A DNA stretch of 64,000 nt, taken from the NCBI GenBank assembly GCA_001949185.1, contig BDGG01000002.1:4764448-4828447 (forward strand), read 5' to 3'. The notes beneath the pieces are model-generated. The model was given only the letters and a program-made list of their open reading frames with translations. It was not told the origin of the DNA and did not search any database. A program made the translations under genes and the position numbers. Below are positions 1 through 11,400 of the stretch, in pieces (positions within the stretch are counted from its first letter, which is position 1; each line of letters opens with the position of its first letter). The DNA is from Ramazzottius varieornatus. Taxonomy: Eukaryota; Tardigrada; Eutardigrada; Parachela; Ramazzottiidae.

Positions 1-395
1 AACATGGAAGCACAGGCTGCTGATGTCGAGAAGGTAAAATTAGCGGTTAACCTCAGTGTTATTTCAGCTTGTTTATTCTGGTATGGTTTCTTCAGAAAGC
101 TGCTCAGCTCACCACCAAGCATCAACAAGCTCAAGAGGAACTCCGGAAGAAGACGAACTCCTTAGGTGCCAACGTTCAGAAAAGAGCGAAAGTCCTGAGG
201 ACGCAGGCCAACAACATACGGCAGTCGACACAAGGGAAGCTCCGCGAGCTTGACGACCTCGAAGTCAAGCTACCGCAGAACGAAGCCAAGATAAGGAGTA
301 TCAGCTCGGAGATAGACGAACTGCTAAGGAGGATGAACCAAGCTTATTCCGTTATCGATGACCGGGAAAAGTTTTATCGAACTTGTAGCCTTTAG
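1..395 (+). CDS. Laminin beta/gamma-like chain, C-terminal coiled-coil end (5' partial)
   Basis: Two exons are visible. The first, entering from the left edge, ends at about 33 before a GTAAAA donor. The second starts after a TTCAG near 98-104 and runs to the TAG at 393-395. The roughly 100 visible residues are a continuous heptad-type coiled coil rich in Lys, Glu, Gln and Leu with no domain break. The chain ends with a cysteine two residues before the stop (FYRTC then Ser-Leu). A coiled coil closing on a near-terminal cysteine is characteristic of laminin beta and gamma chains, where that cysteine joins the two chains at the end of the long arm. The identification rests on this architecture, because no globular laminin domain lies inside the window. 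Another extracellular or cytoskeletal coiled-coil protein is possible. Confidence 0.5.
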
Positions 396-1073
396 GTCTT
401 CCTTTTTGTTGTATTGAACCTGCTCCCTCTCTTTTGCATTTTGAATCAATAGTGCTCACGTTATGTTCCTGTTTTATTAATTGACTTTCTAGATTTTGTG
501 CCTAAGCATCAACGAATGTACACGACATGGCACAGCATATCATCCGTATACTGTCCGGTCCACCGCGTTCCACCATATGTCAGTAGGAACCATATCTCAC
601 TTTGGTCTTCGATATTTCCATTCCCCGGTTATAAGCCAAGTTAAGTTCCGGAAGTTGCACGCCAGCCCGTCACTTGAGTTCCTTCCACCTGAGCAGATTG
701 AATCAAACAAATTCCGGATGATGAACCCTGTTCGAGTCTTCTGACTGTCTGCGGACATCTCGATTTCGTTCCGACGATGGTCAACAGGAATTTTACTTGG
801 GAAAGTTTCAAAACTACAATCGTCGGAGACAAAAAATCTTCCACGTTACGCAAGTGTAAAAAGTATGGTTGAAACGTCAAGAAGTGTACAAGAAAGGTCT
901 CTATCCAATCCAAGACTAAAGATATCATCGACGACCCAAAAACGTATCGAAGAGATAAAAAAGACGCAGAATGATTTCAAGCGAGTCTAGAAGAGAATCA
1001 AAAACTAGAAACATAAACGATCGGTTCGAAGTACAGTACCAAAAGCTGAAAGTTGGCTCCGCGACCAAAGATG
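396..1073. other. Intergenic, no gene recognised
   Basis: This AT-rich stretch separates the laminin-like stop from the last exon of the minus-strand serine-rich gene. The two genes converge here. Short open frames exist on both strands but have no recognisable motif and no supporting splice signals. Confidence 0.5.
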
Positions 1074-2549
1074 CTAACTTCGTTCAGCCACAACTGAAAG
1101 ACAGGACCAACGTGTCCAAAAGCTTCACGTGTTTTACTGGTCCCGTGAAGGCTGGATCGAAGGACCTGCAACGAGAAAACACGACATTGTAACTTTGCTA
1201 AAAATACTCAACCAGAAAATGAGGAAAAAGAGAACTCACCGTAATACACGCCTGGCATCGAGTACTGAGGATAACACGGCTGACTTAGTACTTGGAACGG
1301 ATGATAACCCGACCAAGTGTGGACTATGAAGGTAGTAGGAGCCTGGACGTAAGGTTGAGCAGGACGACCACAGAACGCTGGCTGGACCGACGGCATCAGG
1401 GCGCTACCTGCAACAGAAAAGACAGATATTGAAACTTGAAAGCTTGTTGGAATATATTGTTAGGACGTAACATCAACATACCTTGCGAAGAGTTCTGCTG
1501 AAAGTTGATCGTGCATCCCTGGAACCGTTGATCGCGCTGAGCTTTGTCACTGAACGAGCTGCGCGATCCTTGGTACTGGTTCCTTGGATGAGGATTGCCA
1601 CGAGGTCTGCCTCGACTGACTTCCCGCGGCGAATCATGACGCGATGTGGAGAGACGCGCTGAGGTGGAGGAAGGGTGACGAGTACACTGACCACTAGAGC
1701 TCGATTCAGACGAACCCGGAAGCGATAGACTATCCTGACGATGCCGGAGTATGCTACCCGGAAACACTTCCCTAGCCAATGGGAGCTGATCCAAGTTCCA
1801 TCCCATGGTACGCACTGCTTTCATCTGGTCCATCGTCGCTTGATTCAAGGAATGGCAGTGAAGCAGGACAGCCGATTTGAAGACTCGAAGGCTGAAAGAC
1901 AAATACAGATCCTTTCGTTGACTGGACCACCTAGCACGAGCCGAACAAAGAAATGAAGCGAATTTAAAAATACAGTGTTTGTTGTACTTACAAGCCATAC
2001 CGACAATAAACCACCACCTCATCCTCATAGATCTTTTGAATCCAAGCAGGAATGACCTTCACGTGGTCAGTGGTAAGGTGGAAAAGCAGACGGGCCTGAA
2101 AAGATACGTGTGTACCGCGTAGAGAAAGTACGCGTTCATCACTTCTGTGACCTCGGATATCCACTTACTAGAATGTAGACCGAGTTTCCTCGCCAGAAGA
2201 CATCGCCACCACGCTGAAAATAATCAAAGCTGGGTTTTGCAACAGAAAGAGAGTGGTCTTGGGTATCCTCAGCCGAGTCGCGATGCTCTTCAAGAGAGTC
2301 CTCCCTTTCCTCGTTTCCTTCCATCACTGAACTGCAATCAAACGACGACGACAGATCAGAACCTAGCCTGGCTAACACTGATTCCGAGAACAGAAGTGCA
2401 AAATGGTTCCGAGCAGTTGTTATTGTACCACCAGGGAGAAAGGCAGAAAGGAGGAAGCGATCAGCATACCGTGGAGAGGATGACCCGGATCGGGAAGTGG
2501 ACGTCGAAGGCAGGGCATCCTTCTGCAGCTGATTCTCCTCGTGACCCAT
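1074..2549 (-). CDS. Unrecognised serine/proline-rich protein, five exons
   Basis: Minus-strand model: 2169..2549, 1992..2095, 1482..1891, 1240..1407, 1074..1093. Every junction has a good donor (GTAAGT, GTAAGT, GTATGT, GTGAGT) and an AG acceptor, and all phases close to a 360-residue protein. The start is a methionine in good context (AGGATGG) just inside an acceptor at about 2594, which suggests an upstream untranslated exon. The N-terminal third is Ser/Thr- and acid-rich. A middle segment (about residues 110-185) is hydrophobic and aromatic and looks folded. The rest is basic, Ser/Arg/Asn/Gln-rich, ending in a Pro/Tyr/Gln-rich tail like those of RNA-binding proteins. I do not recognise the family. 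The 20-nt terminal exon is the weakest part; the true end could lie elsewhere in 400-1230. Confidence 0.5.
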
Positions 2550-3140
2550 CCTGGGTGCTCCTGCTTCAGCTGCTGTCCAAGAAGCCACCTGAAAACGAAG
2601 AAAAAATTTGGGAAGCAATGGTCATCACAACTCCGAGAATGGTTAGAAAACCCCCATCGTGGGAAACAAGTGAACGAGAAGTGGCTGTCCTCAATGATTC
2701 CTCATTCTTCAGCAGGCTCTTTTTGTCGCAGTGTCTGCAGAATGAATTCATGAAACCGCTCGCCTAAACGTAGGCCAGTTTACCAACAAAAACTCTACGA
2801 TAACTCAATGGCGGGCCGCACTGTAACACGCTATGATATTGAATGCGGTTAGCTTCGCCTACCACTCGTATGTCATGTCATGTTATATTTATATAAAAAA
2901 ATCTGACATTTTCAGCACAAAGTTTAGGATGACGGAAAAAAGGGAAGAACAAGTACAAGAAAACTTGAAAGCTTCCGTCTGGAACAGTAGACTTCACCTG
3001 AGGTATAAGAAATTTGAAAGCAGTCACCGTGGGACAGGGATAAACCTGTTGGTGACCACTGACCGCCGCGCTTCTTCACCGGAAATGAATTAGCTTACGA
3101 AGTGAAGCAATAGAGTTCAAATAGAAGATATAAAAACCTT
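2550..3140. other. Gap between the serine-rich gene and UFC1
   Basis: This holds the probable 5' untranslated exon of the serine-rich gene (ending near 2594 at an acceptor) and sequence downstream of UFC1. Frames overlapping 2147-2767 on the plus strand are antisense shadows. No other gene is seen. Confidence 0.4.
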
Positions 3141-3632
3141 TCATTCTTTATTCCCAATGACTCCTCGTTCCACGAGCTCTGGAACTTCCACGGCAAGCCA
3201 CGGGCCAAGGCCAAGAGCAAATGCATGAGCGATTCCAAATTTCGGGACATTCTTCGCCCACAATGGCTTGAAATGGTCAGTCAGGCAGATTTTTCCTCCA
3301 CGATACATCTTCGCCGTCTTGCCGTCCAGTTCGGGAATGGCAATCTCGGGAGCCGTTCCAGGATACGTAACAGGAATGTCAAACTCGACGTCGAATTCAT
3401 ACTTGATCAGCTGGTGAATGTACCAACACTTTCCAAACCATCTGGTGCCTTCTTTGTTGGACTCTAGACGAAACCAGTCGTTGTCTGCAGACTTGTTGTT
3501 CTCCACGTATTTGATCAGCGACAGGTACTCCTCCTTCAAGCGCTGTGGCCATTGGTCTTTGTCCCGAGGTCCAGCATTGGTACCTAAAAGAGGAATCTGC
3601 GTTAGGGTCTTTTTGGTCACCTCGTCCACCAT
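3141..3632 (-). CDS. UFC1: UFM1-conjugating enzyme UFC1 (E2), single exon
   Basis: The 163-residue product matches the UFC1 family over its full length (human is 167 aa). UFC1 accepts UFM1 from the E1 UBA5 as a thioester and works with the UFL1 ligase to UFMylate targets such as ribosomal protein uL24 at the endoplasmic reticulum. The catalytic cysteine is present at residue 116 in the signature GGKICLTDH, the same position as in human UFC1. The motifs [19 protein letters not shown] and KPLW are conserved. The start is the ATG in perfect context (GCCATGG) that aligns with the family start. The longer upstream open frame to 3746 adds 38 residues absent from the family and is not used. The gene has no intron, unlike its neighbours. 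It diverges from HDHD3. An AATAAA lies inside the last codons (AAT AAA GAA TGA). Confidence 0.95.
   Translation of the reverse strand: MVDEVTKKTLTQIPLLGTNAGPRDKDQWPQRLKEEYLSLIKYVENNKSADNDWFRLESNKEGTRWFGKCWYIHQLIKYEFDVEFDIPVTYPGTAPEIAIPELDGKTAKMYRGGKICLTDHFKPLWAKNVPKFGIAHAFALGLGPWLAVEVPELVERGVIGNKE
3147..3152 (-). terminator. AATAAA polyadenylation hexamer inside the UFC1 coding end
   Basis: On the minus strand, AATAAA is formed by the Asn and Lys codons just before the final Glu codon and TGA stop. No closer downstream hexamer was noticed. If used, it implies a 3' UTR of roughly 10-25 nt. Confidence 0.45.
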
Positions 3633-3869
3633 GGCCACGTCAGGTTCTGATAGGGAGCTAGACAGAGCGCTATCGCACTGTTCGCACTCTCGGCACTCTG
3701 CTTCTTCCGATCTTTGAGCAACTGGATGACCGGAGCCGAACTCCAACAGCGCTAGGGATGCCAGCTCGAGGACAATCCCAAGGCAGAGTGAGGAAATGGA
3801 CCTAAAGTAAACCCTCTCGAGGTTCCGGAAGGTGCAAAAAAAACTGGGGAAGACGTCGCCGAAGATAGA

Positions 3870-3963
3870 ATGACATGTCAGATCTTACATGACGGGACAT
3901 AACCTGGCACGACATGGTTGGCATAGCCGGACGACATGACACTGGGACATGCCATGTGATGGG
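3870..3963. repeat. Cluster of CATG / CATGACA motifs
   Basis: Within about 95 bp, ACATG or CATGT recurs seven times or more, often as ACATGAC, in both orientations. A second, denser cluster with the same motif lies at 27598-27722. It could be a degraded satellite or transposon end, or a clustered binding site; the sequence does not decide. Confidence 0.45.
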
Positions 3964-3985
3964 ACCCACACATTCGTAACTAAAT

Positions 3986-4023
3986 AAGTCTTCCCAAGTC
4001 TTCCCAAGTCTTTCCCAAGTCCC
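3986..4023 (+). repeat. 10-bp tandem repeat, unit AAGTCTTCCC
   Basis: Two perfect units are followed by an 11-bp variant with one extra T and a truncated unit. It lies about 60 bp upstream of the HDHD3 start codon. Confidence 0.8.
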
Positions 4024-4083
4024 AACTCAATCTTATTCTTCTGTTATCTGAAGCACAGATCCTTCTGTGTCTTATTACGAGCA

Positions 4084-5029
4084 ATGATGTCACGTCTGCG
4101 ATTGGTAACGTTTGACATCATGAACACCATCCTGAAGACGAAGCGCTCCATCGGACAGGAATACCTGGACATCTTCTCGACTCGCTTCGGCATCCAGTTC
4201 GAGTCAGCTAGAGTGGACCAAGAATTCCCCAAAGTCTTCAAGAGCATGTGGGAAATCCATCCTAACTTTGGAGCCGCAGCCGGGATTTCGGCGCGGGAGT
4301 GGTGGGCTACCGTCGTTCGAGCGACAGTGGAGAATGCCGGAGTGGACATGAAGGATGCAAAGACATTTGACGACGTTTCCAAAGCCTCGGACGTCTTATT
4401 CGATGTCAGTACGCACTTAGGTAGGAAACTTATACTGCTCTATGTCAAACTGGAACATGATGTTTACGGTCCTGTGCTTTTGTTTAGCATTACCAGACTC
4501 CAGCGCCTTGGACTGTCATTGAGTCTTCAAGAATGGCACTGTCCGTACTGAAAAAGCAATACAAGATTGGAGCGATCTCGAACTTCGATGAGCGTTTGAC
4601 GGGGCTTGTGAAAGAGCTAGACATGCAGAAATACTTTGACTTTGTAATTCTGTCTCGCACGGCAGGATTCTGTAAGCCGGACAGACAGGTATGCACAGCT
4701 ACGAACCATGATCATAACAGATACCGGTAGATTTCGGTCCCCGCGCGGCAGTTCCTCGTATATATAATCATACTGTTTTTCTTGTGTAGATATTCAATCT
4801 AGCCCTGGAGAAGGCGGGAGAAACAGACGCAACCTCAGCTCTACACGTCGGAGACAACCTGACGCTGGATTACAAGGCTGCAAAGGAAGCAGGCTGGAAT
4901 GCTGTGTGGCTTTGTCGGGACGAGACGGAAAGGGCCACCTATCCACTAGATGCTACGGAGGTCGTTGCAGACTTGATGGACCTAACGAAGTTACCACTCT
5001 TTTCCCAAGGCCTTGCTGTTCCGCCATAA
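4084..5029 (+). CDS. HDHD3: HAD-superfamily hydrolase HDHD3, three exons
   Basis: Exons 4084..4404, 4488..4688, 4790..5029; 253 residues, close to human HDHD3 (251). The first donor is the unusual GAT/GTCAGT. Using it puts exon 2 in phase and gives an alignment without gaps to the family around the cap region, whereas the nearby GTAGGA gives the wrong phase. Motif II is ISNFDERL, motif III has the KPD lysine (FCKPD), and motif IV is the acidic HVGDN...D segment. Motif I reads FDIMNT: the nucleophilic Asp is kept but the second Asp of the usual DxDxT is Met. Human HDHD3 also lacks it (DVKDT), so this is a family trait and activity is uncertain. The gene diverges from UFC1. The stop overlaps an AATAAA. 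Confidence 0.92.
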
Positions 5030-5033
5030 TAAA
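5028..5033 (+). terminator. AATAAA hexamer overlapping the HDHD3 stop codon
   Basis: The last two bases of the TAA stop start the AATAAA hexamer (CATAATAAAAC). This predicts a 3' UTR of only about 10-30 nt. Confidence 0.6.
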
Positions 5034-5034
5034 A

Positions 5035-7093
5035 CTCAAAGGTAAAACAGAAATTCTAGGTATTTACTAGCTCTTTTCGAGATCGTGTTCTTTGATGCAA
5101 GCATGATTACTGATCGAACGTAAGCTTATTTTTATTTTGAAATAATGGGTTACTGTACTTCTGTCCGGAGTCTGATACAGTGTGCAAGTGCAAGGCATAT
5201 GGAATTTCAAACGGAAAAAATTAAGGAAACGAGGCTGTACACATTGGACGGCGGATGTAGATGGGTGCTCTGCATCGAGAGCAGTAGGAGGTTAATCATA
5301 ATTTTGCACACTATTGCATGAAACTCGCTAATAGACACGCTAAGGATACAAAAGGCTCTGCCAAGCTTGGCTCTGCCTATTGGGTCTCAAACAAGGTGCT
5401 GTAGGGGATACACGATGTTGATGAAGGGCTGCGTTTTCGGTGCGCCGGCGCGAAAGATCATTAACAAGCCAGGAACACCTTCTTTCGACAACATTCTAGA
5501 GTTGCTAGCGATGATGCGCGCTTCGGTCCAGGACACAGTGCGACTGAATACCGGGATACGGTGGAGAACTCTGCAGTGGTCATCCCTAGGCCTCGGCACA
5601 TCGGTCCTTGGACGAAGAAGATTTTTAGTCCAGGAACAAGGTACGGCAGATAGGTTTGATGCTTCGGGAATTCTAAAGAACGAAATCTGCAGAGACTGGA
5701 GATGGGATTCATAGCCAGCAATCGTACAGATGCAGCACAGATCTGAGGACGAAGATGGGCTCTTTTAGCCTAGGTCTCGAGTGTTAAAAGATGAAACCAA
5801 AACATTGTGCTATATTTCTGTGGAGAATGTCGGCAGGATCAGCGTACCGCCGCGCCTTGCGGCGGGCCGAAAAGAGATTACTCCTTCGTGTCGGCTGATG
5901 GGGAATGCTGTTGTGCGGTGCCTGATGTTACCTGTCATGTACATTCGCGGCTCTCACTTCATGGCTCAACCCTCTTGGGCTTTTAATCTTCCCCTATTGA
6001 TTGATCTAATTCATGGGGATTGGCAGGTAGGTAGATACCCGTCTAATCGAATATCGACGCGATTTTCCCCATACCGGTAAGTGCGGGAAGTCCTGCCTTA
6101 AAAAGCACAGCAGGCGGTACTTCGCTCGGCTTCTCCTCATGCACCGGAAGTGCAAGGACAGAATGAACAGCTGAACCAGAAACCTTACCATCAGTCATTT
6201 TCACAAATATTGGGAATATTTCACGGTGGATGATATTCGTTCTCTATAGAAAATATAGCTTTACTCTTCCGTGCGGAGTCGCTTATGGCGCTGTAAGGGC
6301 TAATGGCCGTCATCGATCGGAGTTCGAGGAAAAGAGAGAGGTTGGTTGTCATGCCGCTGGTTTCCGCCCAGGTGAAGTGCTCGGCGCTCGAAATTTGATC
6401 AATAAAACAGGTAGAGAGGGTTGTTATTCGATATGTGCCGCTAGTCCCTTTTCCGATTATCTGCGTCTCGGCTTCCCACAGGTCACGGGATGAACAAAGA
6501 TCACACACCCCATAAAGTGCTTTCTTACGCTGACGGGTGACATCGCCGATAATGAGGCCACTGATCATACAGCTTTGCTTACCCATCCTCCCATCATCCA
6601 GGATAACTCGTACAGTGCCTCTGTACGTACGCATGCAATGTTTTTACCTGGTTCAAGACGCTAAAACGTACTGGACTGGCATGGAGAAGCCAGAGAGAAT
6701 GTTCACAGGTCCGATCCAACCCTTTTCGGACTCCCCGTTCGTTCATAACATACAATACGTGATATAGAAAATATGTAGTATGTAATATAGAACTCCCAAT
6801 AAAATAACGGAGGAACAAGAGACACGAGCTGCTGGTACGCCACCTCTGTCGCCATTGATCACTTCGAAACCCGCAGCTTCGATATCTTTCTGTCGGGTTC
6901 GCGGGAGACATTTTGGGAAGCTACCAAGCAACCATGAGCATAAAGGTCCGGTTGTCCATGAAGGACAGTGTCCCGCCTTTGTTGGCGCATTTAGTTCGGT
7001 ACGAGGCAAGCTGGATGGCTTGTGATCGCGCCCCCTAACTCTGTACTCCCTACTTCCACCCTCTTGCAGGACGAACGGTGTTGTGTGATACTT
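5035..7093. other. Two-kilobase gap with no recognisable gene
   Basis: Several open frames of 60-137 codons occur on both strands (for example minus 6221-6634 and plus 5367-5714), but none has a familiar motif, consistent splicing or a convincing start. The right end holds the upstream region of the multi-pass membrane gene, including a good acceptor (CTCTTGCAG) at about 7060-7069, which implies an untranslated first exon somewhere in 6000-7000. Confidence 0.35.
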
Positions 7094-8246
7094 ATGGCTA
7101 TTCCGGCACTACCCGTCTTTGACGACGAGGAGCCGGAAAATATAACTCCTGTGACGATTTGCCAGCTAGGCCGATTGGCCCTTTTTGTTGCTACTGTTGT
7201 TGGCGCTCGACGAGTCCGCGAATCGTTATGGGAGCGCGAACTGTCAGCGGTTAGCGCACTATGGTCGGCGTCACCACGACAAGTGCTACGGTCCTCGTTG
7301 CTCATTAATGCCTGTCTGGTTGTTGACATCCTGTTTGCTGTTACCGTTGGGCTAAGGATGTCGTCGGCGTTGTTCGGCCAGCCACTGCCCAATCTATTCG
7401 GACAAAACTCGTGGTTTTTGGGCGGACTTTTCCTTATGGCGTACGTACTCAGTTTTCCTTTTTCACGTAGGCTCTTTATTTGTTGGGCTACATAACTTTT
7501 ATGTATTTTTCAGTTGTTTTTTTTCTGTGGAATTCAAACCATTCTAATTTTAGGCAAATTCTTCCATTGTTTTTGCGGATGGCGCCACAAGACCGACTGA
7601 AGCTCCGGTTCAACCTGCGCGCTGGTCCTCGTTCTATTCCCACCGATTCCATTCGTTTTGCGGCCTTTCTGGATCTTATGGCCCTATTATGTGCATTTCC
7701 GGTCATTTCCACATTGACTTATGGCGGTATATTGGAGGTTACTGCGGAAATTCCCACATCGAGCTTCCTCCTGATGATTTCAGTGTCAACCATTGCCGTC
7801 ATGCTTCCTGTTGCACACAACGTACCAGTGTCGCAAACACCGCTGGCTCTAACATCCAAGCCGACCAGGAAGGAGAGGATCGAGATGCTGCTGAAGAAGG
7901 TAAGCGAGTTTCCAGTTTAGAATGCTTTGTACGTTTACGCTGTTCATATACGTAGGAGAGTGATGTAAACGTTTTGGATTTGCGCGTGAAGAACTATGAT
8001 AAGGAAGAGGACGAGCTGACAGAAGTTCCGCCTGTTGTCTCGCAACTGCACAACGTTATGGAATCTGCTGCGGACAAAGATGCGCATTTCAGCGACAGTG
8101 ACGAAAGACCTTGTCTTACTATCAACTCGGAAGGTTGCAGTCCGCTCCTTATAAACAGATTACAGCAGATGGAGCACACCTACCACGGAAGAAAGGCTAC
8201 TTTACGAAGCCAACGTCGAAACAGCAATCAAATGGGCGATGCATAG
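7094..8246 (+). CDS. Multi-pass membrane protein of unknown function, three exons
   Basis: Exons 7094..7440, 7554..7899, 7956..8246; donors GTACGT and GTAAGC; phases close to 327 residues. There are about five hydrophobic segments: residues ~22-36, ~73-92, ~105-125, ~150-175 and ~185-205. A hydrophilic, acidic C-terminal tail of about 110 residues is rich in Ser, Glu and Asp and ends in a basic Arg/Ser/Asn patch. The N-terminal stretch is acidic (DDEEPEN). The Met at 7094 has weak context and the open frame runs back to an acceptor at about 7069, so extra N-terminal residues from an upstream exon are possible, though no in-phase exon was found. I cannot name the family. Confidence 0.6.
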
Positions 8247-8356
8247 ACCAAACTCTGTTTTATGCCTACCCATAGGTCACCTTCTCGGGGCTTTTTTTCA
8301 GAAATTAGGTTTTAGGATTTTATATGTTTGAGTCTTTAACTGGTGCAACGAAGACA

Positions 8357-8362
8357 AATAAA
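8357..8362 (+). terminator. AATAAA polyadenylation signal of the multi-pass membrane gene
   Basis: The first AATAAA downstream of the stop, about 110 nt into the 3' UTR. Confidence 0.6.
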
Positions 8363-8473
8363 TTTTCACGAGGTCAAAGTTCTCTGCTGAAAGCCCAAAA
8401 ACCGCAGTCGTGCAAAAGAATCAGTGCGGTTGTAGAAACCTTACATAGAAAATGTAAAGAGAGATTCACAGTT

Positions 8474-11400
8474 TCAAACTGAGCAAATTTCATAAAGTAC
8501 CATCTGTGAGTATTGAGCATTGATGGGGCCTTGGACAGTGAAGGTCTTTTGGCCTGTAATACTGTTTACCGGGTTGGGCTTAACCTGGAAGAAAACGACA
8601 CGGTATTCAAAATGCGACTATTCAATATGAGCGCGTTGATTCAGACTGACCGAGTGAAAATGACAGCTGCATTTCCCTCTGTGGAACTCATCAAACCGGG
8701 AAGCAGTCATGGCGAACGTGTCGACTACGCGAAAGCCGAGTTCCTTACTTTGCCGACAGAGTTCGTCATTTATCTGTCTCAGCTGCTGAATCTGTCCCTG
8801 GAGAGACGAAATATGGGTTTCAGTTGGTCTGCTTCTTTCGAGTGTCTTTGTACTTACCTTTTCAACGTGCTTCACTCCAGGCGCCGGAAGAAAGAATCCC
8901 GAACCGAAGGACTTGATAAGTACTTTGCTTTCTTCCAGTCCTTTCCTGGCCAAGGCTTTCTTCAGTTCCACCAGATGGGAAGGTCGCAAAAACTGAAGTC
9001 CCCCAACGACAAATACCGTCTTGTTCGGTTCTACCGTGCCGATGGACTGTAGAACCTGATGGAGTGTCTTGGTCAGAGATGGGCGTTTCCGCGTGGGAAG
9101 CCAGAACTGCGGGTAGTATCCAAATGTCATGTTCGAGTTCCGGTCTGAACCAAAGTTCAGTTCATAGGTCTTCACCGAATGCGTCTTCTCGTCCACCCAC
9201 AATGTTCCGTTGGCACGCTGGATAAGCTCCGTCATGATACCCCGATTTGTCGAATCCCCAAGGAAAATAATCTGCCATAGCGATAAATAGAAGTGAGCTT
9301 CGTCCTTCTCGATGCGGTCACGAACGGTAGCGGACCTACCTTTTTGCCTTGTAGGCAGTTCTGCGTTGCTACTTCGTCCATACCTTCTTGATTGCCTGGG
9401 TCTGCGACCGCAAAACTCGACGTCTTCCACTTTGCTTGGGACCAGTCACATGCTGACTCGTTTCTGCAGTTCTTCAAACAGGGCAGTACCCAGCGGTCTC
9501 CTGGTGAGGTCGTCCGAAGATACACAGAAGAGTTTCGAGTGTCGTCCGCGCCAGCTTCCTCTTCAAGTCCACAAGCGCCGATGGGGTAAAGTCTCAGGCT
9601 GCACGACTGTAAAGAAAATTAATATAAATTTTTCATCGTGTCATGTATGAGTTCCCACATTGCACGGCGTACCTGACGCCATGAGCAGCTCCAGTGAGGT
9701 GTTTTGTCCAAGTCGATCTTCGCTACCGAAACCTCTCTGCCTTCGCGGAATATGGTGAAGACATAAGTCCGCAGCACGTCGAAAGCTGGCGAGAGCTTGA
9801 CAACGTTGATGGAAATGATATTCTCGCCTATTCCAACTGTGTAAGTAGCTTGCCTGAAAAACAAACACACTTGTTGGTCAGGTCGCCAGTTAGGCCATAT
9901 GACTTGACGAGAACGCTTACTTCGCAGAGGAGTTGTCGCCGGCCAGTACCACATCAGTCGAGCAATCGGCAGGCACAATATCCATCTTAACAGACATCGT
10001 GTTAAAGGGTACGTGAATTTGGTAAGAGGATATCAGAGGATGGAATGGCGGTTCCAGCATAAAGATCGGGCTGATCCGGACCGACGTCACCAGGGATCGG
10101 AATATGGAATCTGCAAAAGGCATCATGAAATGTTTGGGTTTTGTTTTATTAGGACTTCTGCGAACGCAGCGTACCATACTGACAATCACGATTCGGAACA
10201 GGACTAGGCTGTTTTGGTGCGTCATCAATGGTATTCAGGGTATCCGTATCGATAGCATTCCCCATTTCCCAGCAAGACCGGAAGTCAGTGTCGTATAAAG
10301 CTTTCCCATGCACTGACTGTTGAATCGTTGGTAGAGTGTGAAAGCCGTATCTAGCAGCTTTGACTTGAAGAGGGACGGTTCCTGCTGCGCGACGTAGATC
10401 TTCATCGTCCAGCGAAAGTCCTTGAAAGTCCTCGAGGCTAACAAGGCCGTAGGCTAATTGTCCTGCTGATATATCTCCACTTTCTTCGTCCAAGGGGCTT
10501 CTGTCGAGCAGGAGTCGCAGTGTGCTTTGCAGTACCTTAGCCGGGACAGCAGATCCTGACAGACTAGAGTGATCGGCGACAGACACCACGGCAGCTTCAA
10601 GACCTGACGTCAAGTGAATCACAGCTTCCAGAACCTGGTAAGATGTAGCGTCTTCCATTGAATTTCCATCCCGAACAGTTACGTTCCTAAAAGCGTCTGA
10701 TATCGCTCTTTGCAGGTTGTCCCATAGCGCATAGGGAGGGCTTTGCGTCGTTTCCTGTAAATACTTCTGAAACTGGGCGAGGCTCCACACAAGTTCCGCT
10801 TCGAAGTTCTGGAAAACAGATTCTATTCTGAAGCTCATCGATCAGCATAGTTTTGCACAAATCTTTCTGCCCTGCAGTACCTGCTGGTTTCCGTATTCAG
10901 TAAAACCACCGATGCGGACGACGCCTTCTTGATGCAGAAAGATCAAGGTTGCTGGCGACTTCAAAGCGACAACAAAGAGTGATATCCGCACCGGTCTCTC
11001 GAGTACGAGGAACGGAGGCTTTATGAAGACTTTTGCGGAAAGGTTCTCTGCCTTTTGCAGCTCCTTCCAAAAGAGCGTGGAGTTCCATGTTGGAACGGTG
11101 ACGAAGGTGGCGACACCTTCCTGAACAACTGCCCACAGTTCTCTCTCACCACTCGAAGATCTCTCCGGGTTCTTCACCGTTTCTTCCCGATCAAAACACC
11201 GAAAAATGGCCGTCTTCGCACCTGAGACCAAAACAGTAGTCAGTATGCATCATAATTCTTTTTATATAGATAGTGTGCTAAATTTCGGGAGAGTTCGACT
11301 TTTACCGATGTTGCACGTTTCAATGCTGTTTATGTGATCCAGCGCGGGGGTCATTCCGTCGATAAAGTTGGAAATCTGCGAAGAGAGAATTGAAGGTTCA

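Larger units (their letters stand above)
3633..4083. promoter_or_regulatory. Divergent promoter region between UFC1 and HDHD3
   Basis: The start codons of UFC1 (minus) and HDHD3 (plus) are 451 bp apart, so the interval must hold both promoters. It contains an ETS-like TTCCGGAAG near 3815-3825, a cluster of CATGACA-type motifs (3870-3963) and a 10-bp tandem repeat (3986-4023). No TATA box was seen. Confidence 0.5.

Noticed and set aside
2147-2767. 206-codon plus-strand frame
   Set aside because: Antisense to the first exon of the minus-strand serine-rich gene, with no motif or splice signals of its own.
3633-3746. 38-residue N-terminal extension of UFC1
   Set aside because: The extension is absent from the family, and the ATG at 3632 has a perfect start context and aligns with orthologues.
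3870-3963. p53-type response elements in the CATG cluster
   Set aside because: Some words approach RRRCATGYYY but no two adjacent perfect half-sites were found.
6221-6634. 137-codon minus-strand frame
   Set aside because: Considered as an exon of an unknown gene, but no partner exon or recognisable domain was found.
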